Part shown: in pieces, positions 12,264 to 24,128 of the stretch
Position numbering within the stretch: the stretch's first letter is position 1
Layout: every line of letters begins with the position of its first letter
NCBI GenBank assembly: GCA_022702705.1
Contig: CM040429.1
Span: 5,882,073-5,946,072, forward strand
Reading direction: 5' to 3'
Source: Papilionanthe hookeriana x Papilionanthe teres
Lineage: Eukaryota > Streptophyta > Magnoliopsida > Asparagales > Orchidaceae
DNA: 64,000 bases
Notes under the pieces: model-generated
Database searches by the model: none
Seen by the model: only the letters and a program-made list of their open reading frames with translations
Told to the model about the DNA's origin: nothing
Program-made: the position numbers and the translations under genes

Positions 12264-12319
<56 letters not shown>
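12264..12319. repeat. TA microsatellite
   Basis: Uninterrupted (TA)n of about 55 bp inside the expanded LTR, at the place where other family A copies have their TATAAATA box. Confidence 0.9.
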
Positions 12320-12321
<2 letters not shown>

Positions 12322-12429
12322 CTTTTCACTTGAGAGTGGGAGGAGATAATAAAAGTGAAATTTCAAAGCCTATTCTAGAGAAGACTCAAAGAGTAACTAC
12401 TAGCCTCCGTAGTCGTGGACCATAATCTA

Positions 12430-13560
12430 ACACTACCCATCGGCCATCTTCGACCGCTCCTCACCATAACTATATGTCATTAGCTTGCAATCGTTGTAAT
12501 CAGATTGTATGTAGCCTTTATAGCCAACTACTACTATTACGGCCTCAAACTACGACGTCTGTGGTTAACTGTCACTATTGCAATCGTCGACTACGAAATG
12601 TATGGTTAATTACCGTCTTTGTAGCAACCAACTACAGTCTTTGTAGCCAAGTACTACTATTACAGCTTCTAACTATAACATATGTGGTCACTTGTCGCTA
12701 TTGCAACCATTAACTACAGCTTTTATGACCAAACATTACCTTTGTAGTAACCATGACATTTGTGGTTAAGTATTAATATTACAGCTTCTAACTATGGTAT
12801 TTGTGGTCAATTGCCACTATTGCAGCCAATAACTATAACATGTATGACTAACTACTGCATTTGTAGCAATCAATTACAATATTCGTGTCCAACTATTATT
12901 GTTACGTCCTCCAACTATGGTCAATGAGGCCAATTTCGCAATTGCAACCATATACTACAACCAATATGACCAACTACTGCATTTATAGCAACTAACTACA
13001 ATTTTTTAGGCCAATTACTATTTTTCCAACTACAGCCTCTATGGCAAACTGCCACTTTTACAGCCACCAATTATATTGTTTTATGTCCAATTACTGTCTT
13101 TGTAGCAATTATATATGGTCTTTGTGGTCAACTATTACTGTTACAACTTTCAACCACGCCCTATGTGACTAAGTGTCGCTATTACAGCCACTGACCACAG
13201 TTGTTATGGTCAACTATTGTATTTGTAGCAACCAACTATGACATGTGTGATCAACTATTACCGTTACAACTTCCAACTACTGCCTCTATGGCCAACTTCT
13301 ACTACTGCAGTCACTCACTATATTATTTATGACTAACTATTACTTTTGTAGCAACCCACTATGATTTTTAAGGCCAACAGCTACTACTATTACAGTTTTC
13401 AATTATGACATGTGTGACCAACTATCTCTATTACAACCACCGATTATAATATTTATGACCAACTACTACGTTTGTAACAACCAACTATAACTTTTATGGC
13501 TAACTATTGCTACTGTAACCAAGAACCACATTCTTCGTAGCCCAATTATGACTATTATAA
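12430..13560. repeat. Degenerate tandem tract, CAACTAC type
   Basis: About 1.1 kb of short degenerate units built from phrases such as GTAGCCAACTACT, TTTGTAGCAACCAACTA and CTATTACAGCC. It fills the place of the shorter GTCGACCACCG tract in other family A LTRs. Confidence 0.75.
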
Positions 13561-13832
13561 ATAAACTACTATTGTACATCCACGATTATCACTTTTGTAA
13601 TTCCATATTCTCTTATTATGGAGAAGAATGGATCTACGTACTTACAATTATATAGTGGATTACTTTGAGTAGACTAAGTTTCGTGATTTTTTCCTTCTAT
13701 GACTTTTTCACTTAAAAATCTTAGTACCTTTTTATGCAATTATTCTTTTATATGTGTGTGTTGTATCTTCATGCAATGTTAAGACATTAAATTATTATTA
13801 TACTGACATGAATTTCCAATTTAAATCTTGAG

Positions 13833-15398
13833 AATATGATCCTATAAAATCTAAATACATATGAATTGAGTGGTATATATGAATGTAAATCTTCATTTTA
13901 TTCCTCATCTTCAATTAGTTTCAACAATTGACCGAGAAGAAGACAAATATTATAACGTTAATAATCTTAGTCACATGTTTGTATAACTAGAAACAGCAAT
14001 AAATAGAAATAAAAAATAAAAACTCATTTTAAGTCATCGCAGCCGTCAAATAGAACTTGGTGACATCAAATTGCCGGCTACGCTTCCGCTCCATAAACGA
14101 ATTTTGATATATATTTCCGATGCAACGTAGCCGGCAAGTAGAGATATGATAATTTTAATAATAATTAAAAAATATATATTTTTTGAAGATTTTTTTAATT
14201 ATTATTTTTAATTTTCCCTGAATAATTAGAATTTTGGACAATATATAGATTTTTTTTAGTTGATAACTATGAATCTCAACAAATTATAAAGGGCAAGTTT
14301 TAAAATGTCAATACATTATATGATTTATGTGTGTTGAATTTAGTTTTGTCCATTAATCACAATTAAAAAATAGGGTGCAAATAATATTTATTTAATCACG
14401 CTTATTGAATAATATGTTGATAAACTGATTAAAAATAAGATGCTGATAAGCTAGGTGCGGTGACTATTACAAAATTTTATTTTTTAAAAAAAATAGACCG
14501 CATCTAGAAAGCTGCCACTGCACCTAGATAGGCGCGGTGTGAAAAATTTGTTTCTGCATTTTGAAAATGCATAAGCTGCCAAAACGCAGTTTACCCATAC
14601 AGGCCAGGTGTATTTTTAAAATATCATTGCACCAAATAAACTGTCCCAAACGGACCCTTAATATGAACTTTATCCGTCCCTAAGATAAGGTATGTAAATA
14701 AAAGAAAAGTGAGCAACCACTGCTATACAGGCTACTCAAAATCTAGTATAATTTTAACACGAAAAATAAATCTTTATTTCCAGTGAATTAAGATAATATG
14801 ACAAAATATCATGTTTTGTGTATATTAAGCACGATGTCAGTATGAAAATTAAAAATCATAGCAGTCATATGTTGAATATCAGTGTACGAAATATAATAAG
14901 AGAATTAAAGTAAAATAAGATGAATTGTGTCTATAACATTTACTTATTTTGATTATTTTATAGTTTTTTTTTGTTCCTCTTATACCTCAACTTGTTCCTA
15001 TTTTCTCTGTTTTTTCATATCTTTATTTTCATTTATACTTCTACTTGTTCACTTCTATTCAGGGTTTTCAGGCATATTGCATGCACAGATAGATAATTAT
15101 ATAAGTGCACAAGCCCTTATAACTCAATTTGAATGATCGTATAATCATCGAGTCACTGCCACCACCATTTCTCTCATCTTTCTTATTATATATTTTTATA
15201 CAAAAATATGAAAATTTTAATGATTTATGTGAATATCGCTAACTTGCTGCAGAAATCTATAGAAGTTGACATGTACAACTAATAAGAAAATTTATATGAC
15301 AATTTAATATGCACATAACCACAATCACAATTTACAAAAATTATTTATATATATATAATATCTTTGATAATATTTCAAAGCTTTTCATGTTTTATAGT
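13833..15398. other. Intergenic DNA with MITE fragments
   Basis: It holds a family F fragment near 13850-13896 and a half Tourist-like element (separate entry). The remainder is AT-rich and shows no gene. Confidence 0.5.
14440..14648 (-). mobile_element. Half Tourist-like MITE
   Basis: It ends CCCAAACGGACCCTTA, the typical right terminal inverted repeat of PIF/Harbinger (Tourist) MITEs. Its reverse complement matches 16379-16590 over about 200 bp, but the left terminal repeat is missing. Confidence 0.6.
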
Positions 15399-16240
15399 TG
15401 ATACGCCACTAACAAATTTTCATCATCCAGCATGATCTCGAGGCATAACATGAATCTTAATGTAATATTTTGAGCAAGAAACATTCAATCTTCAATTAAA
15501 AGTCATCCAGAGCTTCAATTTTATTAACTTTACAGTCAAACTGACCGGCTTGATGAGACGTACCCAATGATATTAAAATTAGTCCAATCCGAGTAAAATC
15601 AAGCTCACATCAAGTTATTAAATTACTTTTTGAAGTTTTCTGGACGCTTTTGGAAGGTCAAATGCATGTTGAATCTAGCAAGCTTATAGTCAAGTCGAGC
15701 GTCTTGACAAAATGGATCTAACGATGCCAAGATTACTGAAGTTCAGCACCACTCCTGTCACCGCCGACTACCGCTAACCACCGCCGAGCACTCCTATGGT
15801 CGTTAACCACCATCGAGCACCATCGACCGCCGACGACCGTCGTCGATCACAACGACGGTCTTCAATCACCCCCAACCGACATCGATCACTGTCAGTCATT
15901 GTTGACCACCGCTAATCGTCATGGATCACCACCGACCGCCGTCGATCAACATCTATCAATCTCCACAGATCACCATCAGTCACTGCTCACTTCTTATAAC
16001 AAGTTCATTTGTGCACAGACCTCTTACGAGTGTTCATCATTTTCTGCTTATGGGACGAGGGACTGTGGATTTTTTTAGTTGGGCTTGGCCCCATCATATT
16101 TTCCCTTTCTCGGATTTTCAAGTAAAAAATTATACTGTCATTACTAGCTATTTTATCTATTTTGTTTGTGTGCTAAATCTTCGTACAACGCTAAGACGAT
16201 AATCCATTATTCTACCACTGCGAATTTTTGCATGCATCCA
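15399..16240 (+). mobile_element. Solo LTR of family A
   Basis: It begins TGATACGCCACTAACAAATT and aligns through AGCAAGAAACATTCAA, ACTGACCGGCTTGATGAGAC and the AACGATGCCAAGATTAC block. It then carries a CGACCACCG-type tract (about 15750-15960) and the tail GGACGAGG with TTTTTTTAGTTGGGCTTGGCC, ending near GCATCCA. The TATA box and some leader sequence seem deleted. No matching duplication was found. Confidence 0.8.
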
Positions 16241-16378
16241 TAATAATTTTTAATAGGTTCAATATATTCAATAGAATAGGTAAAGTTGGGTGGTTCGTGT
16301 GTAAATGCCCGTAAATTCATTTTAATTTAATATTATTTTCCCCAAAAAAATTAAAAAAACACATAATTCATCCACTAA

Positions 16379-16590
16379 GGGCCTGTTTGGGGCAGCTTAT
16401 TTGGTGTGATGGCGTTTTAAAAACGCATCAGGCTTGTTTGGGTAAAATGCGCTTTGGCAACTTATGCGTTTTCAAAACGCTGAAAACAACGTTTTCACAC
16501 TGCACTTATCTTGTTGTGATGACAGCTTTCTAGCTATGATCTGATTTTTCTAAAAAAAATAAAAATTTATAATAATCATCGCACGTACTT
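16379..16590 (+). mobile_element. Half Tourist-like MITE upstream of GH3 copy 2
   Basis: It starts GGGCCTGTTTGGGGCAGC after TAA, a PIF/Harbinger terminal repeat. The body resembles 14440-14648 inverted. The right terminal repeat is absent. It lies about 300 bp upstream of the probable TATA box. Confidence 0.6.
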
Positions 16591-16888
16591 TATTAGAAGA
16601 TTATTTTTAATTAACATATTAACAAATTATACAATAAACTGTAGACCCTAAATTTGAATGCTAAAACAGATACCTTAACATTAAAAATGTCCATTAAATC
16701 CTTTATTTTTAAAAAAATTGTTTAATAATATAAATATATTTTTATACCTTTGTAGAATATCTCCTCAAAATCTAGAACGGAAGCATATTATCCACTAACA
16801 CTGACTATTATTATTAATACATTTTTTAGCGTAATTAATTACTTTATAATATCTTAATCTAAGAGCAGCAAGCTAACTTCAAGCTCCC

Positions 16889-16897
16889 TATATATAT
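16889..16897 (+). promoter_or_regulatory. Probable TATA box of GH3 copy 2
   Basis: TATATATAT is followed by a CT-rich, leader-like stretch (16900-17045). The distance to the ATG is 1.2 kb, so a 5' UTR intron is likely; it would contain the MITE at 17753-17992. No transcript evidence is available here. Confidence 0.5.
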
Positions 16898-17752
16898 GTG
16901 TTCTTTCTTTACACTTTCCCACTCACACCACTAAGGAGTAGTTATCTGTACCTTACCCGCCTTCTTCGCCCTCCCGCCGGTAGCTCCAGATTGAAGGGTT
17001 ACGGGACTAGGGCTACTGGTTTCTCTCTTTCGCCTCTTCTCCTTCATCTTCTTCAGTTATCGTTAAGCTGACATTGAGATTATGTTAAAACATTTGTTGG
17101 AATTCGTCGATTGTTCTACTCAGCGGAGAAGCATCGTTGAGTAGATTGATAATCTTTGTTCTTTGATATGCATTTTCCATTTTACATTTTTGTCTTTTGT
17201 TTTCGTATTTGATAAAATCAGCCCCCTGTTTATTTTTCTTGAGTTGATTGTTAGAATTATTTCCACAAGAGAAGGTTCATCCATTTTTTGGCGAATAAGC
17301 TTTGTTATTTTGATCTTTATAATATAAATTTGATCTGAGGGTTTCCTATATTGATTCAGTAATCTAATTAGAACTCATTTTTTTCAGTATTCCTATTATT
17401 GTTACCGTAGCGGTGTTTTTTACTGATCTGTTTTATACACTTTTATTAATATGATGAATTTGTATTTGAGTATCCCTGTCTCCTTAAAGAGTGCGGCGTT
17501 TAAATTTCTTCTGGGCTACCTTGATTTAAGTTTGTCTGAAATTTTAATGGCTGCATCAAATTCTGTTCATATCACCTTTGGGAACAACTTTTTGTTTCCC
17601 CCTAATTGATTTTTTTCTTAAATTGCAAGCTTTATATTCACTAAGAGTCATATTAGAATTTTCAGACATCTCTTTGTCAGTATTTTTCCAATTTTTCTGA
17701 ACTGGCTTCAAAGGTCTTATAGATTATCAATTCCAAACATTTATTCATTTTA

Positions 17753-17992
17753 GGAAGATTAACAAAAATACCACTTAACTCATATGTATTTACATATCTA
17801 ACACCAAAACTTCAATTTGTACATATATGCCACCTTACCTATGCTTGAAAGGTGTATTTTACTTTTCATAAGTTAAAAAAAATGTTATTTTTAATGTGAT
17901 ATGAACGATTTCAGTGGTATAAATGTGAAAATGTAAAGTTTAAGAGTTAGTTGTGTAATTATATATGAATTAAATGGTATGTATGTAAATGC
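17753..17992. repeat. Foldback MITE (family F) in the leader of GH3 copy 2
   Basis: The block CATATGTATTTACATATCTA at the left and an inverted counterpart near 17940-17980 flank the shared TGCTTGAAAGGTGTATTTTA core. It probably lies in a 5' UTR intron. Confidence 0.6.
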
Positions 17993-18098
17993 TAATCATT
18001 TGAATCTGCTAAGCGCTGCTGTTTCTCCATCTTGTAGGCTTCTTACCTTCTTTAGATGTTTCTAATTTCATAGGTGATCAACTAATCTACTGCAAAAG

Positions 18099-21000
18099 AT
18101 GGCGGCTACTCATACTTTCTTTCTGGGAGTTATACTTTTATTATGCTGGTCCTCAATTGGAGAAGCTGGATATATGCAGTACAAAGATCCTAAGCAACCA
18201 GTTGGTGTTCGAATCGAGGACTTAATGAAAAGGATGACGTTAGCAGAGAAAATAGGCCAAATGGCTCAGATTGAGCGAAAGGTTGCAACAATGAATGTCA
18301 TGAAAGATAACTTCATAGGTGACATTTAAAGGCTGAGTTTTCTCTTAATTGTAGACCCATTGGTATGTTTTCATGAAAGTTTGGATTTTTATGCTGAGAT
18401 TTTTTTGCAGGTAGTGTTTTAAGCGGCGGGGGCAGCGTGCCGGCTCCAAAGGCATCGGTTAAGGATTGGATAGACATGATAAATGACATCCAAAAGGGTG
18501 CTTTGTCGACACGGCTGGGAATTCCAATGTTATATGCTATTGATGCTGTTCATGGCAATAATAATGTCTACAATGCAACCATATTCCCTCACAATATAGG
18601 ACTTGGTGCTACTAGGCAAGTATTTATTTTATTTTAAGGGGCATTTACATGCATGCCATACAATTATTATGTATTTACATAATGGAAACGTTCATATTTA
18701 GATGCATATCACTTAAATATTTAACATCACGTCAAAAATACCGCTAATACTATCTTTTTGAAAGTAGAATGCATCCTTTCATGGATAGTTTTATGACACC
18801 AAGGTGAGTGTAAATATCAAAATTTGTGTATTAGATATGTAAATACATAAGAATTGTGTGGTATGTATGTAAAATTTGCTAATGTTAATTGGAAGGGCTA
18901 GTTGTAGTTTGTGGTTCTTTTTGGTGCCATACACTATTGTTCGAGTTACACATAATTGGTTTTGTTGTTTTTTGTTTGTTTGGTCATGAATTTAGGAGAT
19001 CAAAACAAGAAGGATTTAACGGATGAAAGGATAACTTTAGATTAGTGGGCATGCCAGAAGTTATTTGAATTTTTTCCCTTTCCCTTTAATATATGTCAAA
19101 TTGCATTTGACGGTGTGTTTGAAGCACTTGTACTTCTAAATGGATGTCATATCTGATTTTGGTGCTTTTCAAAGACTTGATAATTATGACATTGGAAATG
19201 CCTATAACACATACAATAATTGATAGTTTTGATAAAATAAGGCTCCAAACGGCTATCTAACTACTAAACTTTCATAAAGTGTGATCATTTGTATGTGACT
19301 AAGGTATGACAACAAATTATATACAAATTCATTTTATTATTATTGCATGCTACAAAATTTGAGATAACAGAGTAAATTTTTTTCATATTGTTAGACGAAG
19401 TGTTGCACAAACATAGAGAAAAAAGAAACTCATAAGAGATACCGAAATTTTGATATGAAAGTTTAGGAATAGTAAAATCACACTAGGCCTAATTTAGTTG
19501 AAATAATTCACTACTAACTGGAGAAGGCAAGATTACAAAGGTAAATTGTTGTTTTTTTTTTCTTTTGAGACTAATGAAAAATATTAGAGAAATAGTGAGG
19601 GGTGACAAGTGGCAGTGCCATCAACAACTTTCTATTCTAAAAAAAACTTTTTTTTATGAAAATTAAAAAATATCATTCAAACTTTTTTCTACGAAAATTA
19701 AATATATATATAGTTCCAACAGCTTGCCCTCTAAAATCTGGCTTCTTCAAGCCTCATCTTTTCATTTGATGTACACTTATACTATTAGTATTTTGTACTT
19801 CAGAAGCTCCTTTATAAACTTTAGAATACTATTTTCTGAAATTTCGTTCTTAACTTTTTTTATTTCATCATCTGGCAGGGATCCTGATCTTGTGAAACGA
19901 ATTGGTGGTGCAACTGCTCTTGAAGTTAGGGCAACAGGCATACCGTATGCTTTTGCTCCATGTATTGCGGTAAGAACATACTGCTGAAGAAACTAAAATT
20001 TCAAATTTCTCTTCTACATCTTTGTTGTAACTTTTATCATGACAAATATGGACCAATAATTTCTGATAATGACATACATTCTCTCTTCTTCAGGTTTGCA
20101 GAGATCCAAGGTGGGGTAGGTGCTATGAAAGCTATAGTGAAGACCACAATATTGTACAAGCAATGACTTCAATAATATCTGGTTTACAAGGAGATCTCCC
20201 TGCAAATCATATAAAGGGCACTCCATATGTTGGTGGAAAGTAAGAGCTACAGATTTCATTAGCACTTGTGTTTTTCTTTTTTAATCATTTTCTCAGCCAT
20301 ATTAACTAACCTAGAATAGTGTCAAGTTGGTGTCCTCACTCTTTGCGGGGGGTAATTTTAGTCTCAGAGTTTATAAAAGTATCAATTTAGTCCTCGTGCT
20401 CTTTTAATATTGGTTGAACTGATCAGCTGTGACTACTATGTTAACGCTCATTATAACAGTCTGGGGGAAATTTAACTTTTTTTTAAAACTTTGAGACTGC
20501 AATGACCTCATCTAAATAGTTAGGGGACTACCTTTTACATTCTCATTCAAAATCTTTTGTCTATTCTCCTTTTTATCTACGAGAACAATGTTAAATAGAT
20601 CCCCTAACTTTTTGTAGGGAGTCTTTTTAATCCCGAAGTCTATAAAAGTGATAATTTAGGTCTAATATTTTTAAAATGGGTTAAAATAGTCCGAAATGAG
20701 GGTTATTTTGGCTCCCATTAAAAGATTCTGACAATAATTTTGACACTTCATCCTTTTCATACTATTTATTGACTTTGGGCATCTGATGACATGTGATGAT
20801 AAATAATCTATCAGAGATAAGGTTTTGGCTTGTGCAAAGCATTTTGTTGGTGATGGAGGAACGCATGAGGGAATTGATGAGAACAATACCATTATCGATC
20901 GCCATGGACTGTTCAGTATCCACATGCCTGCTTACTACAACTCCATCAATGACGGTGTTTCCACCATCATGGTATCTTATTCAAGCTGGAATGGTGAAAA

Positions 21001-23688
21001 AATGCACGCTAACCGGAAATTGATCACTGGTTTCTTAAAGAACACGCTTAATTTCAAGGTCCGAAAAGTCATAAATTTCATGGAGCGCAATAATATTTTA
21101 AATGCAAATTCTTTTGCTAACTGTTTTGGAATTTTCAGGGCCTTGTTATCTCAGATTGGGAGGGCATTGATAGAATAACTAGTCCTCCTGGTGCAAACTA
21201 CACCTATTCTGTGCAAGCTGGAGTTAATGCTGGAATTGATATGGTTAGTAACTCTTTTATCAGTAAAACTGGTAGTGAGGTCCTAATTTATTCTATACAA
21301 GATTTTCTCCCCATTTTTATCAGCACTTCTTTTTACACCACTTTAAGTACTTATTCAAAAATTTAATCCAACATTGATTTTGTTACGGAAATAATGTGAT
21401 GAATAGTAAAAGAAACAAAGAGATTAAAACATGGATTTATGTGAAAAACTCAAGGTGCGAAAAATCATGAGCTGATGAGAAGAAAGTTTACTACTTTAGA
21501 AATAAATTATGAAGTTGAGTACTCAGGGATCAATGGCTGTATATATAAGAGAAATTTACTTGCAAACCATATGATTCTTATGTATTTACATACCTAACAC
21601 TCAAAATTTGATATTTGCACTTATAACATCATGTTGTCGTAAACATATGCATGAATATGTGTAGTTCACTTTTAAAAAATTGCAATGGTTGGTATTTTTT
21701 ATCTTATGTTAAAAGATTTGAGTGGCATGCATGTACTTATTAATATTTTAGGTGTTGCATATATAGATATGTATGTATGTAAACATCTTATATAAGGGAA
21801 TTTGACGTATAATTTGTATGTGTGTGTTTGTGCGCATGCATGTGTGTGGCTATATATATAGACATATACAAAAAAATGGAAAACAAAAGAATAAACCAAC
21901 CGAAAAATATATTGATTCATACCACTCGGGATGCAGTAATGACCACCACATATCTCCCCAAAATTTTCTCATAAATTCAGTTGATTCACATATATAGCAC
22001 CCCAAACTATTTATCGAAGCCCAACTGAATTTGGATTTACAAATTCTAACATATTCAAATATATGATTGTTTCATCAATTTCATTCCATAATGATCAGAG
22101 TATTCTCATCTTATAGTTCTTGCTCTTCATATCTCAGGTGATGGTTCCTTATGACTTCGGTTCGTTCATCGACAACCTCACTACCCTCGTCAATGACAAT
22201 GTCGTCCCTATGAGCAGAATAAACGATGCTGTGAGAAGGATTCTCCAATTAAAATTCTCCCTTGGCCTATTTGAGAATCCTTACGCCGATCTTAGCTTCG
22301 CCAATCAACTTGGAAAGAAGGTTTGCCCAATCGATCAATCTCCATCACTAATACTTCATTGTTATAACAAAACTCTCCCTTTTCATTCTCATCATCCAAA
22401 AGTAGTTCATCAACTTTGAATAACTCAACGTTACAGGAGCATAGGGATTTGGCGAGGGAAGCTGTGAGGAAATCTCTTGTGCTGCTGAAAAATGGCAAAT
22501 CTTCAAAAGAGCAAATTCTACCGCTGCCAAAGAGAGCTCAAACAATCCTTGTTGCTGGTAGCCATGCCGACAACTTGGGTTATCAATGTGGTGGGTGGAC
22601 GATAGAATGGCAAGGAGGAAGTGGAAGTATCACTGCTGGTGCGTAGCATAATGTTCGTTTATATAAATATGGGGCATTTAGTTACTTACCACAGAGTTCT
22701 TTTGTATTTACAATCTTAACATTTTTATTTTTATGCATAGCACTTAAATATTTAAATCACATAACCACCATTACTATCTTTTTAAACGTGAAATGCAGTT
22801 TTTTATGCATAGATCTATGACACAAGGGTGTTATAAATGTGAATATCATACTTTGGGAGTTTGACATGTAAATAAATAAGACTTGTGTGGCATATATGTA
22901 AATTTCTCGAGGGGCATTTACATACATACCATGCAATTCTTATCTACTTACATATCTAAAATCTAAGCATTCATGTTTACATATTGAGATAGATATCACT
23001 CAAATACTTAACATCACATCAAAACATCATCATCACTATCTTTTTGAAAGTGAAGTATAACATTTCATGCATATGTTTATGACACCAAACTATTATGAGG
23101 GTAAATATCAAACTTTGGATGTTACATATGTGAAGTGTGGCATGTATATAAATTGCCCAAAGCATAAAAGTTATTACATAATTTCTTTTTCCTCCTTTTG
23201 CAGGAACAACAATCCTAGATGCCATTAAATCGACAGTTGACCCTGCAACAAATGTCATCTTCTCCGAAAACCCAGATGCTGCCTTTCTGCAAAGCAACAA
23301 TGTCTCCTACGCCATTGTTGTCGTGGGGGAGACTCCCTACACCGAAACTGCCGGCGACAGCCTAAACCTGACGATACCGGAGCCCGGTCCGAGCACCATC
23401 CAGAACGTCTGCAAAGCTACAAAGTGCATTGTTGTCCTCATCTCTGGCAGGCCTGTTGTGATAGAACCATATGTTCCAGTCATGGACGCGCTTGTTGCCG
23501 CCTGGTTGCCGGGCTCTGAAGGACAGGGAGTAGCTGATGTCTTGTTTGGAGACTATGGATTTACAGGGAAGCTTCCCAGAACTTGGTTCAAGTCTGTAGA
23601 TCAGCTGCCTATGAACGTTGGAGATGAGCATTATGACCCATTGTTTCCCTTTGGTTTTGGATTGGTTACAGAGGCTGGAAGAGCTTAG
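18099..23688 (+). CDS. GH3 beta-D-glucan exohydrolase / beta-glucosidase, copy 2 (complete)
   Basis: Secreted GH3 enzyme hydrolysing glucose from cell-wall beta-glucans. Nine exons: 18099-18318, 18411-18615, 19879-19969, 20094-20239, 20815-21058, 21139-21243, 22138-22320, 22437-22638 and 23204-23688. They total 1881 nt, 626 aa, in frame and close to barley ExoI (about 630 aa). Residues 1-23 form a signal peptide (hydrophobic LGVILLLCW core, then EAGYM). Landmarks are IGSVLSGGGSVPAPK, DAVHGNNN, RDPRWGRCYESYSED, KHFVGDGGT, nucleophile D308 in ISDWEGID, the conserved Trp beside it, GGWTIEWQG and acid/base E508 in VVGETPYTET. Intron 2 starts with GC (AG/GCAAGT) and the other introns are GT-AG. 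The start codon is the first ATG ahead of the signal peptide. It is a tandem partner of copy 1, 14.7 kb upstream. A two-domain GH3 fold is expected. Confidence 0.95.
18616..18621 (+). other. Non-canonical GC splice donor of GH3 copy 2 intron 2
   Basis: The exon ends ...GCTACTAG and the intron starts GCAAGT, the classic GC-AG donor. The reading frame needs exactly this boundary (GATR joined to DPDLVKR). Using the nearby GT at 18620 would put a stop just after the junction. Confidence 0.8.
18636..18876. repeat. Foldback MITE (family F) at the start of GH3 copy 2 intron 2
   Basis: It starts AGGGGCATTTACATGCATGCC about 20 bp after the GC donor and ends with the inverted arm GTAAATACATAAGAATT. 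Family and structure are clear. Confidence 0.75.
20318..20755. repeat. MITE-like repeat (family G), one or two copies
   Basis: It shares ACTCTTTGC, TTTTAGTCTC and TCTATAAAAGTRNCAATTTAG blocks with 1050-1280. A second similar block begins near 20600. It lies in intron 4 of GH3 copy 2, the same intron position as in copy 1 is not used. Confidence 0.5.
21550..21740. repeat. Foldback MITE (family F) in GH3 copy 2 intron 6
   Basis: The left arm (GATTCTTATGTATTTACATA) and the TGCATGAATATGTGTAG core are clear. The right arm is mostly lost. Ends are approximate. Confidence 0.55.
22671..22905. repeat. Foldback MITE (family F) in GH3 copy 2 intron 8, first copy
   Basis: It starts GGGGCATTTAGTTACTTACC. 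The right arm is GACATGTAAATAAATAAGA followed by the shared GTGTGGCATATATGTAAAT end. Confidence 0.7.
22911..23159. repeat. Foldback MITE (family F) in GH3 copy 2 intron 8, second copy
   Basis: It starts GGGGCATTTACATACATACC immediately after the previous copy. Paired MITEs also fill the equivalent last intron of copy 1 (2329-2830), although the exact insertions may be independent. Confidence 0.7.
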
Positions 23689-23944
23689 GATCTATATCTT
23701 CATCGTCTCTGTTATCAGGTTTTGGTGATATCTGTATTGAATGTGTATTTGTGATGATGTGTTTCAGGGAATGGCTTGAATAATTTAATGGATTGAGGGA
23801 TTAGAATGAAATTCAGGGAAAGTTTGTGGCTTTATTTGAGAAATGAAATTAATTTCTATATATAAATACATAGAAATTTAGTTTGATATCCACATACTGG
23901 TCAAATGAGCAGTATGTGGAGTATTTTTGACAATAAATAATTTA

Positions 23945-24128
23945 AGATTTACATAAAAGCCACTCAATTTCTATGTATTTATAAATTTAACTCCTATACT
24001 TCAGTTTTTTCCATTTATCCCTCTTTACATAGGTATAAAGATGTGTATTTCACATTTTTTTAAAAGTCAAAATAGTGGTATGTTTGATGTGATATAAAAA
24101 ATTTTGGTGGTATTTATGTAAAATGCTC
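23945..24128. repeat. Foldback MITE (family F) 3' of GH3 copy 2
   Basis: It contains CAATTTCTATGTATTTATAA and the shared core and tail (GGTGGTATTTATGTAAA). A diverged copy lying 260 bp after the stop codon. Confidence 0.5.

Larger units (their letters stand above)
11813..13832 (+). mobile_element. Old solo LTR of family A, expanded by tandem repeats
   Basis: The start TGATGCGTCATCAA and blocks at 11960-12120 (CAATCTGGGTTCAATCAAA, ATCTAACGAGCCCGTGAT) align with family A LTRs elsewhere in the window. The tail at 13620-13830 follows the same order of landmarks. No internal coding region is present. It is about 2 kb because of a tandem tract. AATAT lies before 11813 and at 13833-13837, a possible but weak target-site duplication in AT-rich DNA. 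Confidence 0.65.

Noticed and set aside
15399..16240. Possible target-site duplication of this solo LTR
   Set aside because: The 5 bp before (ATAGT) and after (TAATA) do not match; the ends are probably eroded.
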